A DNA stretch of 8,232 nt from Candidatus Falkowiibacteriota bacterium (GCA_903937325.1 CAIZYV010000062.1:1-8232), one strand, 5' to 3'. Positions 1 through 6,985 are shown, counted from the stretch's first letter. The notes: generated from the letters alone by a model not told the origin. A program made the numbers and translations.

Positions 1-170
1 AGCCACAACCAAAAACCGAGACGCCGCTGCTCTCCTTGCCAAAAAGCAATAATTTTAGAGACAAAACGCAAAAAACCAAGGCTGTACCACCAAATAGGAA
101 AGAAGAAGATGCCACCCAAAAAACGTCCCAGGACTTGGAGGCTGATAATTAAAAAATTAGTCTTAGACAT
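1..170 (-). CDS. Partial membrane protein of unknown function (N-terminal 56 residues)
   Basis: An open frame runs leftward from an ATG at 170-168 to the window edge with no stop, so only the first 56 codons are visible and the C-terminus is missing. The peptide begins MSKTNFLIISLQVLGRF and is strongly hydrophobic and aromatic (FFFPIWWYS, then a second hydrophobic run around LRFVSKIIAFW), followed by a charged QGEQRR and another aromatic stretch. This suggests at least one, probably two, membrane segments. I recognise a resemblance to uncharacterised small membrane proteins of CPR bacteria, but only from memory, and I assign no function. The gene is divergent from clpB, with 147 bases between the start codons. 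A TATAAT box lies 6 bases upstream of the ATG, so the transcript would be leaderless or nearly so. The open frame, the promoter and the membrane-like composition support a real gene. Confidence 0.6.
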   Translation of the reverse strand, partial: MSKTNFLIISLQVLGRFLGGIFFFPIWWYSLGFLRFVSKIIAFWQGEQRRLGFWLW

Positions 171-176
171 GTTTTA

Positions 177-206
177 ATTATAGCATTAAAAAGCCGTGAA
201 AGACAA
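177..206 (-). promoter_or_regulatory. Putative promoter of the partial membrane-protein gene
   Basis: On the minus strand a perfect -10 box TATAAT (182-177) is preceded by TTGTCT (206-201, 4 of 6 matches to TTGACA) at 18-base spacing. Transcription would start about at the ATG at 170, predicting a leaderless or nearly leaderless message. The boxes are seen directly; activity is inferred. Confidence 0.45.
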
Positions 207-230
207 AAAATTATTAGCCCTAATCTTTAA

Positions 231-259
231 TTGACAAGCGGTAAGCGATATATTATGAT
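231..259 (+). promoter_or_regulatory. Strong sigma70-type promoter of clpB
   Basis: A perfect -35 box TTGACA (231-236) and a near-consensus -10 box TATGAT (254-259) are separated by exactly 17 bases, the optimal housekeeping-sigma arrangement. The predicted start is about position 266, giving a leader of about 50 bases before the clpB ATG. The start falls inside the inverted repeat at 264-292, so a protein bound there would block initiation. Confidence 0.75.
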
Positions 260-263
260 GTAT

Positions 264-292
264 TTTAGCAGTCATAAAGTAAGACTGCTAAA
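264..292 (+). promoter_or_regulatory. CIRCE-like operator (probable HrcA binding site)
   Basis: A perfect inverted repeat TTAGCAGTC-N9-GACTGCTAA lies at 265-291, extended by one more T/A pair to 264-292. The classical CIRCE operator of the heat-shock repressor HrcA is TTAGCACTC-N9-GAGTGCTAA. Arm length, the 9-base spacer and the position at the transcription start all match. Each arm differs by one base (C to G at arm position 7, mirrored in the other arm), so dyad symmetry is kept. This points to HrcA-type repression of clpB with an altered specificity base. hrcA itself is not in the window. Confidence 0.7.
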
Positions 293-317
293 TAATAAAT
301 AGCTTAATCAATATAAT

Positions 318-2972
318 ATGTTTAATAAATTTACAGAAAAAGCCCAGGAAGCAATTATAAATTCCCAGGCAATTGCCGCTAATTTCGGTCAACCTAATAT
401 TGAGGCTTTACACATTTTTCTTTCCCTTCTCCAGCAACCGGAAAGTTTAGTAAAGCCGGTTTTAGAAAAATTAAAGGTTGATCCGGAAATTTTAGAAAAT
501 TATGCCGTTAATGAAATAAAAAAATTACCCAAAAGCAAAATTGATTTGCAAAATGGACCGATACAAGCAGTATCTGGTACTAACGAAACAGCGCTGATTT
601 TAGAACGCTCAAAAAAAGAAGCGGATGGCATGGGCGACGAGTTTATTTCCACTGAGCATATTTTACTAGCCTTAATTGGAATTGCTTCTCCAGCGCAAAA
701 TATCCTGCTTCAGGCCGGCATAGAATATCAAAAAGTAGCCGCCATTTTACAAGAATTACGCGGCGATGAACATATCAGCGACCCCGGCTCGGAAGGAAAA
801 TTTAAAATTTTAGAAAAATATACCACCAACCTCACGGAACTCGCCCGCCAAGAAAAATTAGACCCAGTCATCGGCCGCGACACGGAAGTCCGTCGCGTCA
901 TGCAAGTATTGCTGCGTCGAACAAAAAATAATCCAGTACTAATTGGCGAGGCGGGCACTGGCAAGACCGCAATTGTTGAAGGCCTAGCTCAACGCATCAT
1001 CGCTGGCGATGTTCCAGAAAATCTCAAAAATAAAGAAATAATCAGTCTTGATCTCGGCGCACTAGTAGCCGGTGCCAAATTTCGAGGCGAATTCGAAGAT
1101 CGTCTAAAAGCAGTCCTAAAAGAAGTGCAACGCCAGAACGGTCGCATTATTTTATTTATTGATGAATTACACACACTTATCGGCGCTGGATCGTCTGAAG
1201 GCTCCATGGATGCTTCTAATATGCTTAAACCGGCCCTGGCTCGTGGCGAATTACGCACTATTGGTGCCACCACTACCAAAGAATATCAAAAATATATAGA
1301 AAAAGACGCTGCCCTAGAAAGACGCTTTCAACCGATAATGGTCAATGAACCGAGTGTAGAAGATACTATCAGCATGCTTAGAGGACTCAAAGAAAAATAT
1401 GAAGTTCATCACGGCGTACGCATCACCGATGATGCTTTAAGCGCTGCCGCTAAATTATCAAACCGCTATATCAGTGATCGCTTTCTGCCCGACAAAGCGG
1501 TCGACTTAATTGATGAAGCAACTTCTTCCCTGCGCATGGAAATAGATTCAATGCCAGATGAACTCGATCAGTTAAAACGTCGCATTAAACAACTAGAAAT
1601 AAACAAAGCCGCCTTATTGTCATCAGAAAAAAAATCTCCAAAATTAAGAGGAGTAAATCAAGAACTAGGTAAACTCAAAGAACAGGCCAATCAACTAGAA
1701 CTGCATTGGAACAACGAAAAAAATATTATTTCCCAAATACGCCAACATAAAAAAGATATCGACGAATTAAAAATAAAGTCAGAAATTAGTCAGCGCCAAG
1801 GAGCCGACCTGACCGAAGTAGCAAAAATAAAATACGGACTAATTCCCGAATTAGAAAATAAAATTCAAGTACTCCAAGATGAATTGATAAAAATTCAGAA
1901 AAAGGGTCAACGCATCTTAAAAGAAGAAGTCGGCGAAGAAGATGTTGCTAAAGTCGTAGCGCGTTGGACGGGTATCCCCGTTAATAAAATGTTAGCCGAC
2001 GATCTTCAAAAATTAGCTGATGCCGAACAAGAATTAACTAAAGAAGTTATCGGCCAAGATGACGCTATCACCGCAGTTGCCAAAGCTATCCGCCGCAGTC
2101 GCGCCGGCATTAATGAAGAAAAAAGGCCGATTGGTTCCTTTCTCTTTATTGGACCGACCGGAGTCGGTAAAACTGAATTAGCCAAAGCCTTGGCTCGTTT
2201 TCTATTCGATGATGAAAATTCTTTAATTCGCTTAGACATGAGCGAATATATGGAAAAACATTCGGTAGCTAAATTAATCGGGTCGCCTCCCGGCTACATC
2301 GGACACGATGAGGGCGGTCAGTTAACTGAAAAAGTTAGGCGCCGCCCTTATAGCGTCCTGCTCTTTGATGAAATAGAAAAAGCCCATCCGGACATGTTTA
2401 ATATGCTTTTACAAATTCTTGATGACGGCCGCTTAACTGATTCTAAGGGCAGAACAGTTAACTTCAAAAATACAGTAGTAATAATGACATCCAATTTAGG
2501 CAACGAGGTAATTAAACAATATAGCATCGGTTTCGGTGGCGAAGATGAAAAGCCGAAAAAAGACCAGGCGCGCAGCCAAGAAATGAAAGACAAGGTTGAT
2601 AAAATTTTGAAAGAAAATTTTAAATTAGAATTTCTCAACCGTATTGACGAAATTGTCCTCTTCAAGAGCTTACAAACGACCGATCTAGAAAAAATTGCCT
2701 CGCTAGAACTGGCCAAAGTTGAAAAAAGACTTAACGCCAAAAATATTACTCTACGCCTCGGCCTAAAAGTTAAGAAGTTTTTATCCGAAAAAGGCTATGA
2801 CCCGACTTATGGAGCCCGTCCCCTTAAACGCTTAATCCAAAGCCTTATTCTTGATGAACTTGCCCTGCAGATTATTGAAAATAAAGTGCAAGAAGGCGAC
2901 CAAGTAAAAATAGAAGTAACCGATAATGCTAACATCCTTATCAGCGCTATCTCTCGTAAGACAAAAAAATAA
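318..2972 (+). CDS. clpB: ATP-dependent chaperone ClpB (protein disaggregase)
   Basis: Cytosolic hexameric AAA+ disaggregase that, with DnaK/DnaJ/GrpE, extracts and refolds aggregated proteins. At 884 residues it is close to the usual ClpB length. An N-terminal Clp-N double repeat covers about residues 1-150. The first ATPase has Walker A GEAGTGKT (210-217), Walker B LFIDE (D282, E283) and arginine-finger motif ERRF (E334, R335, R336). A long coiled-coil middle domain, roughly 410-545, separates ClpB from ClpC/ClpA. The second ATPase has Walker A GPTGVGKT (612-619), Walker B LLFDE (D684, E685) and sensor-2 motif GARPLKR near the C-terminus. I see no ClpP-docking tripeptide, as expected for ClpB. 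The first pore loop reads GAKFRGE, with Phe (F255) where Tyr is usual; the second pore loop keeps GYIG. The start at 318 gives the standard N-terminus. There is no Shine-Dalgarno sequence. The gene has its own promoter, a CIRCE-like operator and a terminator, so it is probably monocistronic and heat-inducible. Confidence 0.97.
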   Translation: MFNKFTEKAQEAIINSQAIAANFGQPNIEALHIFLSLLQQPESLVKPVLEKLKVDPEILENYAVNEIKKLPKSKIDLQNGPIQAVSGTNETALILERSKKEADGMGDEFISTEHILLALIGIASPAQNILLQAGIEYQKVAAILQELRGDEHISDPGSEGKFKILEKYTTNLTELARQEKLDPVIGRDTEVRRVMQVLLRRTKNNPVLIGEAGTGKTAIVEGLAQRIIAGDVPENLKNKEIISLDLGALVAGAKFRGEFEDRLKAVLKEVQRQNGRIILFIDELHTLIGAGSSEGSMDASNMLKPALARGELRTIGATTTKEYQKYIEKDAALERRFQPIMVNEPSVEDTISMLRGLKEKYEVHHGVRITDDALSAAAKLSNRYISDRFLPDKAVDLIDEATSSLRMEIDSMPDELDQLKRRIKQLEINKAALLSSEKKSPKLRGVNQELGKLKEQANQLELHWNNEKNIISQIRQHKKDIDELKIKSEISQRQGADLTEVAKIKYGLIPELENKIQVLQDELIKIQKKGQRILKEEVGEEDVAKVVARWTGIPVNKMLADDLQKLADAEQELTKEVIGQDDAITAVAKAIRRSRAGINEEKRPIGSFLFIGPTGVGKTELAKALARFLFDDENSLIRLDMSEYMEKHSVAKLIGSPPGYIGHDEGGQLTEKVRRRPYSVLLFDEIEKAHPDMFNMLLQILDDGRLTDSKGRTVNFKNTVVIMTSNLGNEVIKQYSIGFGGEDEKPKKDQARSQEMKDKVDKILKENFKLEFLNRIDEIVLFKSLQTTDLEKIASLELAKVEKRLNAKNITLRLGLKVKKFLSEKGYDPTYGARPLKRLIQSLILDELALQIIENKVQEGDQVKIEVTDNANILISAISRKTKK

Positions 2973-2981
2973 GCAAAAAAT

Positions 2982-3014
2982 AAAAATGCCGCCCGATAAT
3001 CTAGCGGCGTTTTT
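2982..3014 (+). terminator. Rho-independent terminator after clpB
   Basis: GCCGC (2988-2992) pairs with GCGGC (3004-3008) around an 11-base loop. The stem continues outward through a T-G wobble and an A-run (2982-2986) that pairs with the T-run (3010-3014). It begins 9 bases after the clpB stop and separates clpB from the next transcription unit. Confidence 0.75.
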
Positions 3015-3045
3015 GTTTATAAATAAAAATACAAAAATAATCCAT

Positions 3046-3074
3046 TTGGAGGATAAGAAAAAGTATATTATAAT
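3046..3074 (+). promoter_or_regulatory. Putative promoter of the 3102-6208 operon
   Basis: A perfect -10 box TATAAT (3069-3074) is preceded at 17 bases by TTGGAG (3046-3051, 3 of 6 matches to TTGACA). The predicted start is near 3081, leaving a leader of about 20 bases with no Shine-Dalgarno sequence before the ATG at 3102. The GGAGG-like bases at 3048-3052 are too far from the ATG to be a ribosome site and fall inside the -35 region. Confidence 0.5.
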
Positions 3075-3101
3075 AGGAATACTTTAACTAATCTTGATCA
3101 T

Positions 3102-4586
3102 ATGCAAAAAAATATACTCCAAGCTATAATCATCGCTATTGTTACGATAATATTGTCCAGTGGCTGGGCGCAAGCGCAAGAAATAGACCCAAAATTTAAT
3201 CCCAATATGATTATCAGCGATGAGGAATTACTGAATTATAACAGTTTAAGCTTAGCGCAAATTCAGAATTTCTTACAAAGCAAAAATAGTTATTTAGCTA
3301 ATTACAGCACAGTTAATGCACACGGCACTAATAAATCGGCGGCGGAAATAATTTATGATGCTGCCAACAATAATTATGATTGTGACGGCGTTACTCTCGG
3401 GGACGCTCCGACTGAAAACGAAAAAAAGTTAAAGTGCCGCCGAATAACGACAGTTAATCCTAAATTTCTACTTGTTCTCTTACAAAAAGAGGCGAGCTTA
3501 ATTGAGGATCCGAGCCCTGCACAAGCACGCTTAGATTGGGCAACTGGCTATGGCTGTCCAGATAACTGGGCTTGCAATCCTTATTACAAAGGCTTAGGCA
3601 AGCAAATAAACAGCGCCTCCCTGCAATTTTTGGCTTATATGAAAGAACCGCAACGCTATTCCTATAAAGCCGGTCAAAGCTATTCTTTTACAAACCCATA
3701 CGGCACAATTTCCCAGGCAAATATGACTGTCACGCCAGCGAACCAAGCAACAGCGGCTCTTTATAACTACACCCCTCATGTTTTTAACGGCAATTATAAT
3801 GTCTATAAACTATATCAACGCTACTTCCCTAAACACGCCGTCCGCTATCCGGATAATTCCTTACTTCAAGCTCGAGGAGAAGTAGGTGTTTGGCTTATTC
3901 AAGATGGACAAAAACGGCCCTTCCTAACGCAAAGCGCCCTAATTTCTCGTTATAGCTTAGATAAGATTATCGCCGTTGATAAAACAGAGTTAGAAAACTA
4001 TGAAAAGGGACAACCGATTAGCCTGCCTAATTATTCTATCGTCCAAGCGCCGGATAAGAAACTCTATCTAATTACCGGTGATCAAAAAAGAAAATTTGAA
4101 AATCAAGAAGCTTTTAAAAAATTCGGTTTTAATCCGGCAGAAATTATTGAGGCCAGCACTCAAGACTTAAGCTATTATCAAGATGGTGCTCTTCTAACCG
4201 CCGCCTCCGTTTATCCGACAGGAGCACTTATACGCGATCCACAGAGCGGCGGGGTATACTATGTCCAAGACGGCAATAAAGCACCAATTATCGATAAAGT
4301 TTTGCTAAACACTAAGTTCAAGGGCAAAAATGTCCTAAAAGCCGGTGTCGCCGAACTTGCTCAATATACTAAAATAAGCCCAATTATCTTTGACAACGGT
4401 GAACTTTTGAAATCGGACAGCTCTAGCGCCGTCTATCTAATTGCTGGCGGTCAAAAACGCCCCTTCCGTAATGGCGATGATTTTGAAAAACTAGGTTACA
4501 AATGGAGCAATGTTATTAATGTTAGTCCTCAGCTTCTATACCTTTATCCTTTAGGCAGCGCTGTAACTTATGAAATTAGCGAATAA
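3102..4586 (+). CDS. Exported lysozyme-like protein with four C-terminal 'GGQKRPF' repeats
   Basis: A 494-residue protein with a clear signal peptide: N-terminal MQKN, a hydrophobic core, and probable cleavage at AQA/Q after residue 25. The mature N-terminal domain (about 30-245) contains NPKFLLVLLQKEASLI, WATGYGCPD, a GLGKQI segment and ATAALYNYTPHV...YKLYQRYF. I know this pattern from actinobacterial and CPR exported proteins with a lysozyme/transglycosylase-like fold; E130 in QKEASL is the candidate catalytic acid. Four cysteines (C94, C112, C152, C158) could form disulfides outside the cell. The C-terminal half holds four degenerate repeats starting near residues 263, 321, 385 and 444 (58-64 residues apart), each with (V/L)(W/Y)(L/Y)(I/V)xxGxK followed by a 'phase' segment such as FEKLGYKWSNVINVS. 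They may bind cell wall or a surface partner. A role in peptidoglycan remodelling or surface attachment is inferred; enzymatic activity is unproven. First gene of the operon with its own promoter; there is no terminator before the next gene. Confidence 0.8.
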   Translation: MQKNILQAIIIAIVTIILSSGWAQAQEIDPKFNPNMIISDEELLNYNSLSLAQIQNFLQSKNSYLANYSTVNAHGTNKSAAEIIYDAANNNYDCDGVTLGDAPTENEKKLKCRRITTVNPKFLLVLLQKEASLIEDPSPAQARLDWATGYGCPDNWACNPYYKGLGKQINSASLQFLAYMKEPQRYSYKAGQSYSFTNPYGTISQANMTVTPANQATAALYNYTPHVFNGNYNVYKLYQRYFPKHAVRYPDNSLLQARGEVGVWLIQDGQKRPFLTQSALISRYSLDKIIAVDKTELENYEKGQPISLPNYSIVQAPDKKLYLITGDQKRKFENQEAFKKFGFNPAEIIEASTQDLSYYQDGALLTAASVYPTGALIRDPQSGGVYYVQDGNKAPIIDKVLLNTKFKGKNVLKAGVAELAQYTKISPIIFDNGELLKSDSSSAVYLIAGGQKRPFRNGDDFEKLGYKWSNVINVSPQLLYLYPLGSAVTYEISE

Positions 4587-4613
4587 ATAAAAAAAGTAGA
4601 TACAAATTATTAT

Positions 4614-5423
4614 ATGCCCAATATTGCCAGCGCTTTCTTGCCGCCATCCCCCCTACTTATACCAGAAATTGGCAAACAAAATTATAATATTTTACAGAAA
4701 ACTATCCAAGCCTATCAAAGCGTGGCTGATATTTTAAAAAAAGAAGAAACAGAAATTATAATTATCATTTCTCCTCACGGACAATCGCAAAATAATAATA
4801 TCAGTCTCAATATCAGCCCGCAATTAAATCTAAGCTTTAAAGAATTTGGCTACCTAGCAACTACTAGAAGTTTTAGCTCGGCCTTAAGCTTAGCTGATGA
4901 AATAAAAAAACAGATGGGACGTGAAGACCCGGTACGTTTTGTCAGCCAAGATCAACTAGATTATGGCAGCGCTGTACCCTTGCAACTACTTAGCAATGAT
5001 CTAAAAAATATTAAAGTATTACCTCTCTTCCCTGCAGAAAAAAAAGACAGAAAATATCATTATCAATTTGGCCAAAAATTAGGAGCTATCATTCGTAATC
5101 GTCCGGAAAAAATTGCTATAATAGCCGCCGGCGATCTCTCTCATCGCCTGAAAAAAAGTTCGGCTGCTGGTTATTCACCAAAAGGCGCCCGTTTTGATAA
5201 CCGCCTAATCGCATATCTAAATGATTCAGAAAATGGAATTAATAAAATTCTGGCAATGGATGAAAAAATAGCAGAAGAGGCTTTAGAAAGCGGCTTAAAA
5301 CAACTTTCCTTAATCCTAGGTATTATTGGAGAAAATTGTCAGCCACAAATATTATCTTATCAAAATGACTTCGGTGTCGGCTATTTAAGTGTTAATTTTA
5401 ATCTGCGAATGGCTCTGATCTAA
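4614..5423 (+). CDS. LigB/MEMO-like protein (class III extradiol dioxygenase fold)
   Basis: A 269-residue cytosolic protein of the LigB superfamily, related to protein B of the AMMECR1-MEMO-radical SAM ('AmmeMemoRadiSam') set. Family signatures: N-terminal AFLPPSPLLIPEIG (7-20), IIISPHG (H55), LDYGSAVPL (115-123), AAGDLSHR (H177), SPKGARFD, and the C-terminal SYQNDFGVGYL. In enzymes of this fold a non-haem metal is held by an N-terminal His, the His of SPHG and a C-terminal acidic or Cys residue, with another His as acid/base. Here the first position, normally His in a PHPP-like motif, is P11, and the usual DHG is DYG (Y117); H55 and H177 are kept. Around the third-ligand region the protein has E225-S226; E225 might serve. 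Substrate and activity are therefore unknown, and it may not be a dioxygenase. It lies 27 bases after the secreted protein gene and 4 bases before the next gene, so it is probably co-transcribed. No AMMECR1 or radical SAM partner is visible. Confidence 0.75.
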   Translation: MPNIASAFLPPSPLLIPEIGKQNYNILQKTIQAYQSVADILKKEETEIIIIISPHGQSQNNNISLNISPQLNLSFKEFGYLATTRSFSSALSLADEIKKQMGREDPVRFVSQDQLDYGSAVPLQLLSNDLKNIKVLPLFPAEKKDRKYHYQFGQKLGAIIRNRPEKIAIIAAGDLSHRLKKSSAAGYSPKGARFDNRLIAYLNDSENGINKILAMDEKIAEEALESGLKQLSLILGIIGENCQPQILSYQNDFGVGYLSVNFNLRMALI

Positions 5424-5427
5424 ATTT

Positions 5428-5727
5428 ATGGAGAATATTGCTGATTTATTAAAAAAACGACAAATAAAAAAAGCACCGGCTTATCCTTGGCAGGATTTAG
5501 CTTTGCGCGTTATTCAACAGCTATCGATTCCTACTTTCAAACGCGGTGCCGTTTTTATGGTTTGTAAAAACTTAACACCCAATCTAGTAGAAAGAGCAAT
5601 GAACGATACTAAAGAGTTATGTCAAAACGGAGCAGCTTGGAAATATTTTTTCAAAATTGCCGACCAATATTTACCCAAAGCTGCGGTAACAAAAATAGTA
5701 AAAAATAATAAAACTAAAGCCAAATAA
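5428..5727 (+). CDS. Small conserved-looking protein of unknown function
   Basis: A 99-residue, basic, cytosolic protein without a signal peptide or membrane segment. It contains KKAPAYPWQDLALRVIQQL, a FKRGAVFMVCKN segment, VERAMNDTKELCQNG and WKYFFKIADQYLPKA, and a lysine-rich tail. I recall very similar short proteins (AYPWQDLAL..., NDTKELC..., WKYFF) in Patescibacteria, but I know no assigned function and see no catalytic motif; the two cysteines (in MVCKN and ELCQN) are not spaced as a zinc site. The predicted helical, Lys-rich character would fit binding to nucleic acid or the ribosome, which is speculation. It sits between the LigB-like gene and def with 4-base gaps on each side (TAA-ATTT-ATG and TAA-ATAT-ATG), so translation is probably coupled. 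Coding status is supported by the tight operon packing and protein-like composition. Confidence 0.75.
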   Translation: MENIADLLKKRQIKKAPAYPWQDLALRVIQQLSIPTFKRGAVFMVCKNLTPNLVERAMNDTKELCQNGAAWKYFFKIADQYLPKAAVTKIVKNNKTKAK

Positions 5728-5731
5728 ATAT

Positions 5732-6208
5732 ATGCCCGGAAAAATCAGAGAAATTTTACATCACCCCCACCCCGTACTTCGCCAAATCGCCTCTCCAGTT
5801 GAAGAAGAAAAAATAAAACTGCCAGAATTTCAACAATTATTGGCAGATATGGAGGAAACGATGCTGAAAAAAGATGGCGCTGGCCTGGCGGCCCCACAAA
5901 TCGGCGTCAGTGAAAAAATCATTGTTATTGCTGGACGCGATAAAAAACAAATGTTTCTGATAAACCCCAAGATTACTCGCCGCTCTTGGGCTAAAGTAAT
6001 CGGTGAAGAAGGTTGTCTATCCGTCATCGACAGCCGCGGACACATTATCTATGGGAAAGTTGAGCGCCATAAACATATCACGTGCCAGTATTTTGACAAA
6101 CAAGGTAAAAAGAAAAGAGTCCAAGCCGATGAACAGCTTTCTCGGGTAATCCAACACGAAATAGACCATCTAGAAGGAATTCTCTTTATAGACAGACTGA
6201 TAGTTTAA
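5732..6208 (+). CDS. def: Peptide deformylase
   Basis: Metalloenzyme that removes the N-formyl group from nascent polypeptides at the ribosome exit, the step before methionine aminopeptidase. The 158-residue length is typical. All three signature motifs are intact: GAGLAAPQ (49-56), EGCLS (93-97) with the metal-ligand C95, and HEIDH (142-146) with ligands H142 and H146 and catalytic E143. The N-terminus (MPGKIREILHHPHPVLRQIA) matches the usual 'hP(D/H)PvLr' start. A stretch after EGCLS reads SVIDSRGHIIYGKVERHK instead of the more common SVPG segment; I take this as a lineage variant. It is the last gene of the operon, 4 bases after the small unknown gene and without a Shine-Dalgarno sequence, and is followed by a strong terminator. 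Its functional partner fmt is in the same window but in another transcription unit. Confidence 0.96.
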   Translation: MPGKIREILHHPHPVLRQIASPVEEEKIKLPEFQQLLADMEETMLKKDGAGLAAPQIGVSEKIIVIAGRDKKQMFLINPKITRRSWAKVIGEEGCLSVIDSRGHIIYGKVERHKHITCQYFDKQGKKKRVQADEQLSRVIQHEIDHLEGILFIDRLIV

Positions 6209-6234
6209 AAAACCGGCTAAATAGCCGGTTTTTT
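6207..6234. terminator. Bidirectional terminator between def and the DedA gene
   Basis: CCGGCT (6213-6218) pairs with AGCCGG (6223-6228) around loop AAAT. An A-run on the left (6207-6212) and a T-run on the right (6229-6234) make it a good intrinsic terminator on both strands. It overlaps the def stop codon and lies 25 bases beyond the end of the convergent DedA gene, so it probably serves both. Confidence 0.9.
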
Positions 6235-6259
6235 GTATCGTTGTTAAGAAGATAATAAA

Positions 6260-6889
6260 TTATTTTTTCTCGCGGTGGCGCCAAAACAAATAAAAAATTA
6301 TAATAATAGTAATAGCAATTATTGCCCAAGATATTTCCGAATAATATGTTTTCCATAACGCCTCATTGGCGCCAAAAAAATAACCTAAAGCAGCCAGAAT
6401 AACTGTCCACAAAGCCGAACCAAGAAAAGTGAAAAAAACAAAACTAAAAAAAGGCATTTTTACAAAACCAGCAGGTAAGGAGATTAGTTGTCTAATAACC
6501 GGTACTAAGCGGCCCCAAAAAGTCGAAGAACGATCATACTGACCAAAAAATCTTTCAGCCCTTTCTATTTGTTCTGATTTTACCAACAAAAAACGAGCAG
6601 CCTTTGTTTTTGCCAGACGATAAATTAAAGGGCGACCAAGATAATAGGCGAGAACGTAATTAAAAATAGCACCAATCAAGCTACCAAGAACACTAGCGGC
6701 AATAACCAGCCAAATATTCATCTTCCCCTGAGCAGCCAAATAGGCAGCCGGCGGCACAACTACCTCCGATGGGAAAGGAATGAAAGAGCTTTCAATTGTC
6801 ATCAAAAAAACAATACCCCAATAACCAATTTCCTGGGCAAAGTGCAAAAGAGCATTAACTAAAGTAATAAGCATAAAAATATAAATCAC
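6260..6889 (-). CDS. DedA/SNARE-associated (VTT-domain) family membrane protein
   Basis: Polytopic inner-membrane protein of the DedA family, members of which act as undecaprenyl-phosphate or phospholipid transporters/scramblases and affect membrane homeostasis; the substrate here is not determined. Numbered from the longest frame (209 residues), the family signatures are ESSFIPFPSE (33-42, with E33 and E42), the segment GSLIGAIFNYVLAYYLGR, and FWGRLVPVIRQLISLPAG (124-141, with R127, P130, R133, P139, G141). About five hydrophobic segments are visible, and the C-terminus ends in a basic RHREKK tail. The longest frame starts at a GTG (6889-6887), but an in-frame ATG lies five codons later (6874-6872), giving MLITLVNALLHF and 204 residues. 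I think the ATG is the more likely start; no Shine-Dalgarno sequence decides it. It is convergent with def and divergent from fmt, so it is probably monocistronic. Confidence 0.92.
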   Translation of the reverse strand: MIYIFMLITLVNALLHFAQEIGYWGIVFLMTIESSFIPFPSEVVVPPAAYLAAQGKMNIWLVIAASVLGSLIGAIFNYVLAYYLGRPLIYRLAKTKAARFLLVKSEQIERAERFFGQYDRSSTFWGRLVPVIRQLISLPAGFVKMPFFSFVFFTFLGSALWTVILAALGYFFGANEALWKTYYSEISWAIIAITIIIIFYLFWRHREKK

Positions 6890-6924
6890 GAAATTTAAAA
6901 ACAGAAAAACTTAACTGTCACCAT

Positions 6925-6954
6925 ATTATACTATAAAAAAACGAAAAGCAGCAA
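6925..6954 (-). promoter_or_regulatory. Putative promoter of the DedA-family gene
   Basis: On the minus strand a perfect TATAAT (6930-6925) has TTGCTG (6954-6949, 3 of 6 matches to TTGACA) 18 bases upstream. Predicted initiation near 6918 leaves a short AT-rich leader before either candidate start codon (6889 or 6874). Confidence 0.4.
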
Positions 6955-6955
6955 G

Positions 6956-6985
6956 TTGTCTCTATCTTGCTTTTATGCTCATAAT
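6956..6985 (+). promoter_or_regulatory. Putative promoter of fmt
   Basis: TTGTCT (6956-6961, 4 of 6 matches) and CATAAT (6980-6985, 5 of 6 matches) are 18 bases apart and would start transcription about 10 bases before the fmt ATG. It lies back to back with the DedA promoter in the 112-base divergent region. This is a weaker call than the clpB promoter. Confidence 0.35.

Noticed and set aside
312..317. TATAAT directly before the clpB ATG as a second promoter
   Set aside because: It would start transcription inside the coding region, there is no -35 at the right distance, and a far better promoter lies at 231-259.
2348..2740. Long open frames on the strand opposite clpB, including a 130-codon one here
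   Set aside because: They lie wholly inside clpB, whose protein is unmistakable; the peptides are low-complexity Ser/Leu/Arg-rich antisense shadows without promoters or family motifs.
6875..6889. GTG start giving a 209-residue DedA protein
   Set aside because: Kept only as the outer limit of the frame. The ATG five codons downstream gives a normal N-terminus, and no ribosome site favours the GTG.
6944..6974. Imperfect inverted repeat GCAAG...CTTGC followed by TTTT as a terminator
   Set aside because: It sits in a divergent promoter region where no transcript arrives from the left to be ended, the stem is short and bulged, and it overlaps the proposed promoter boxes.
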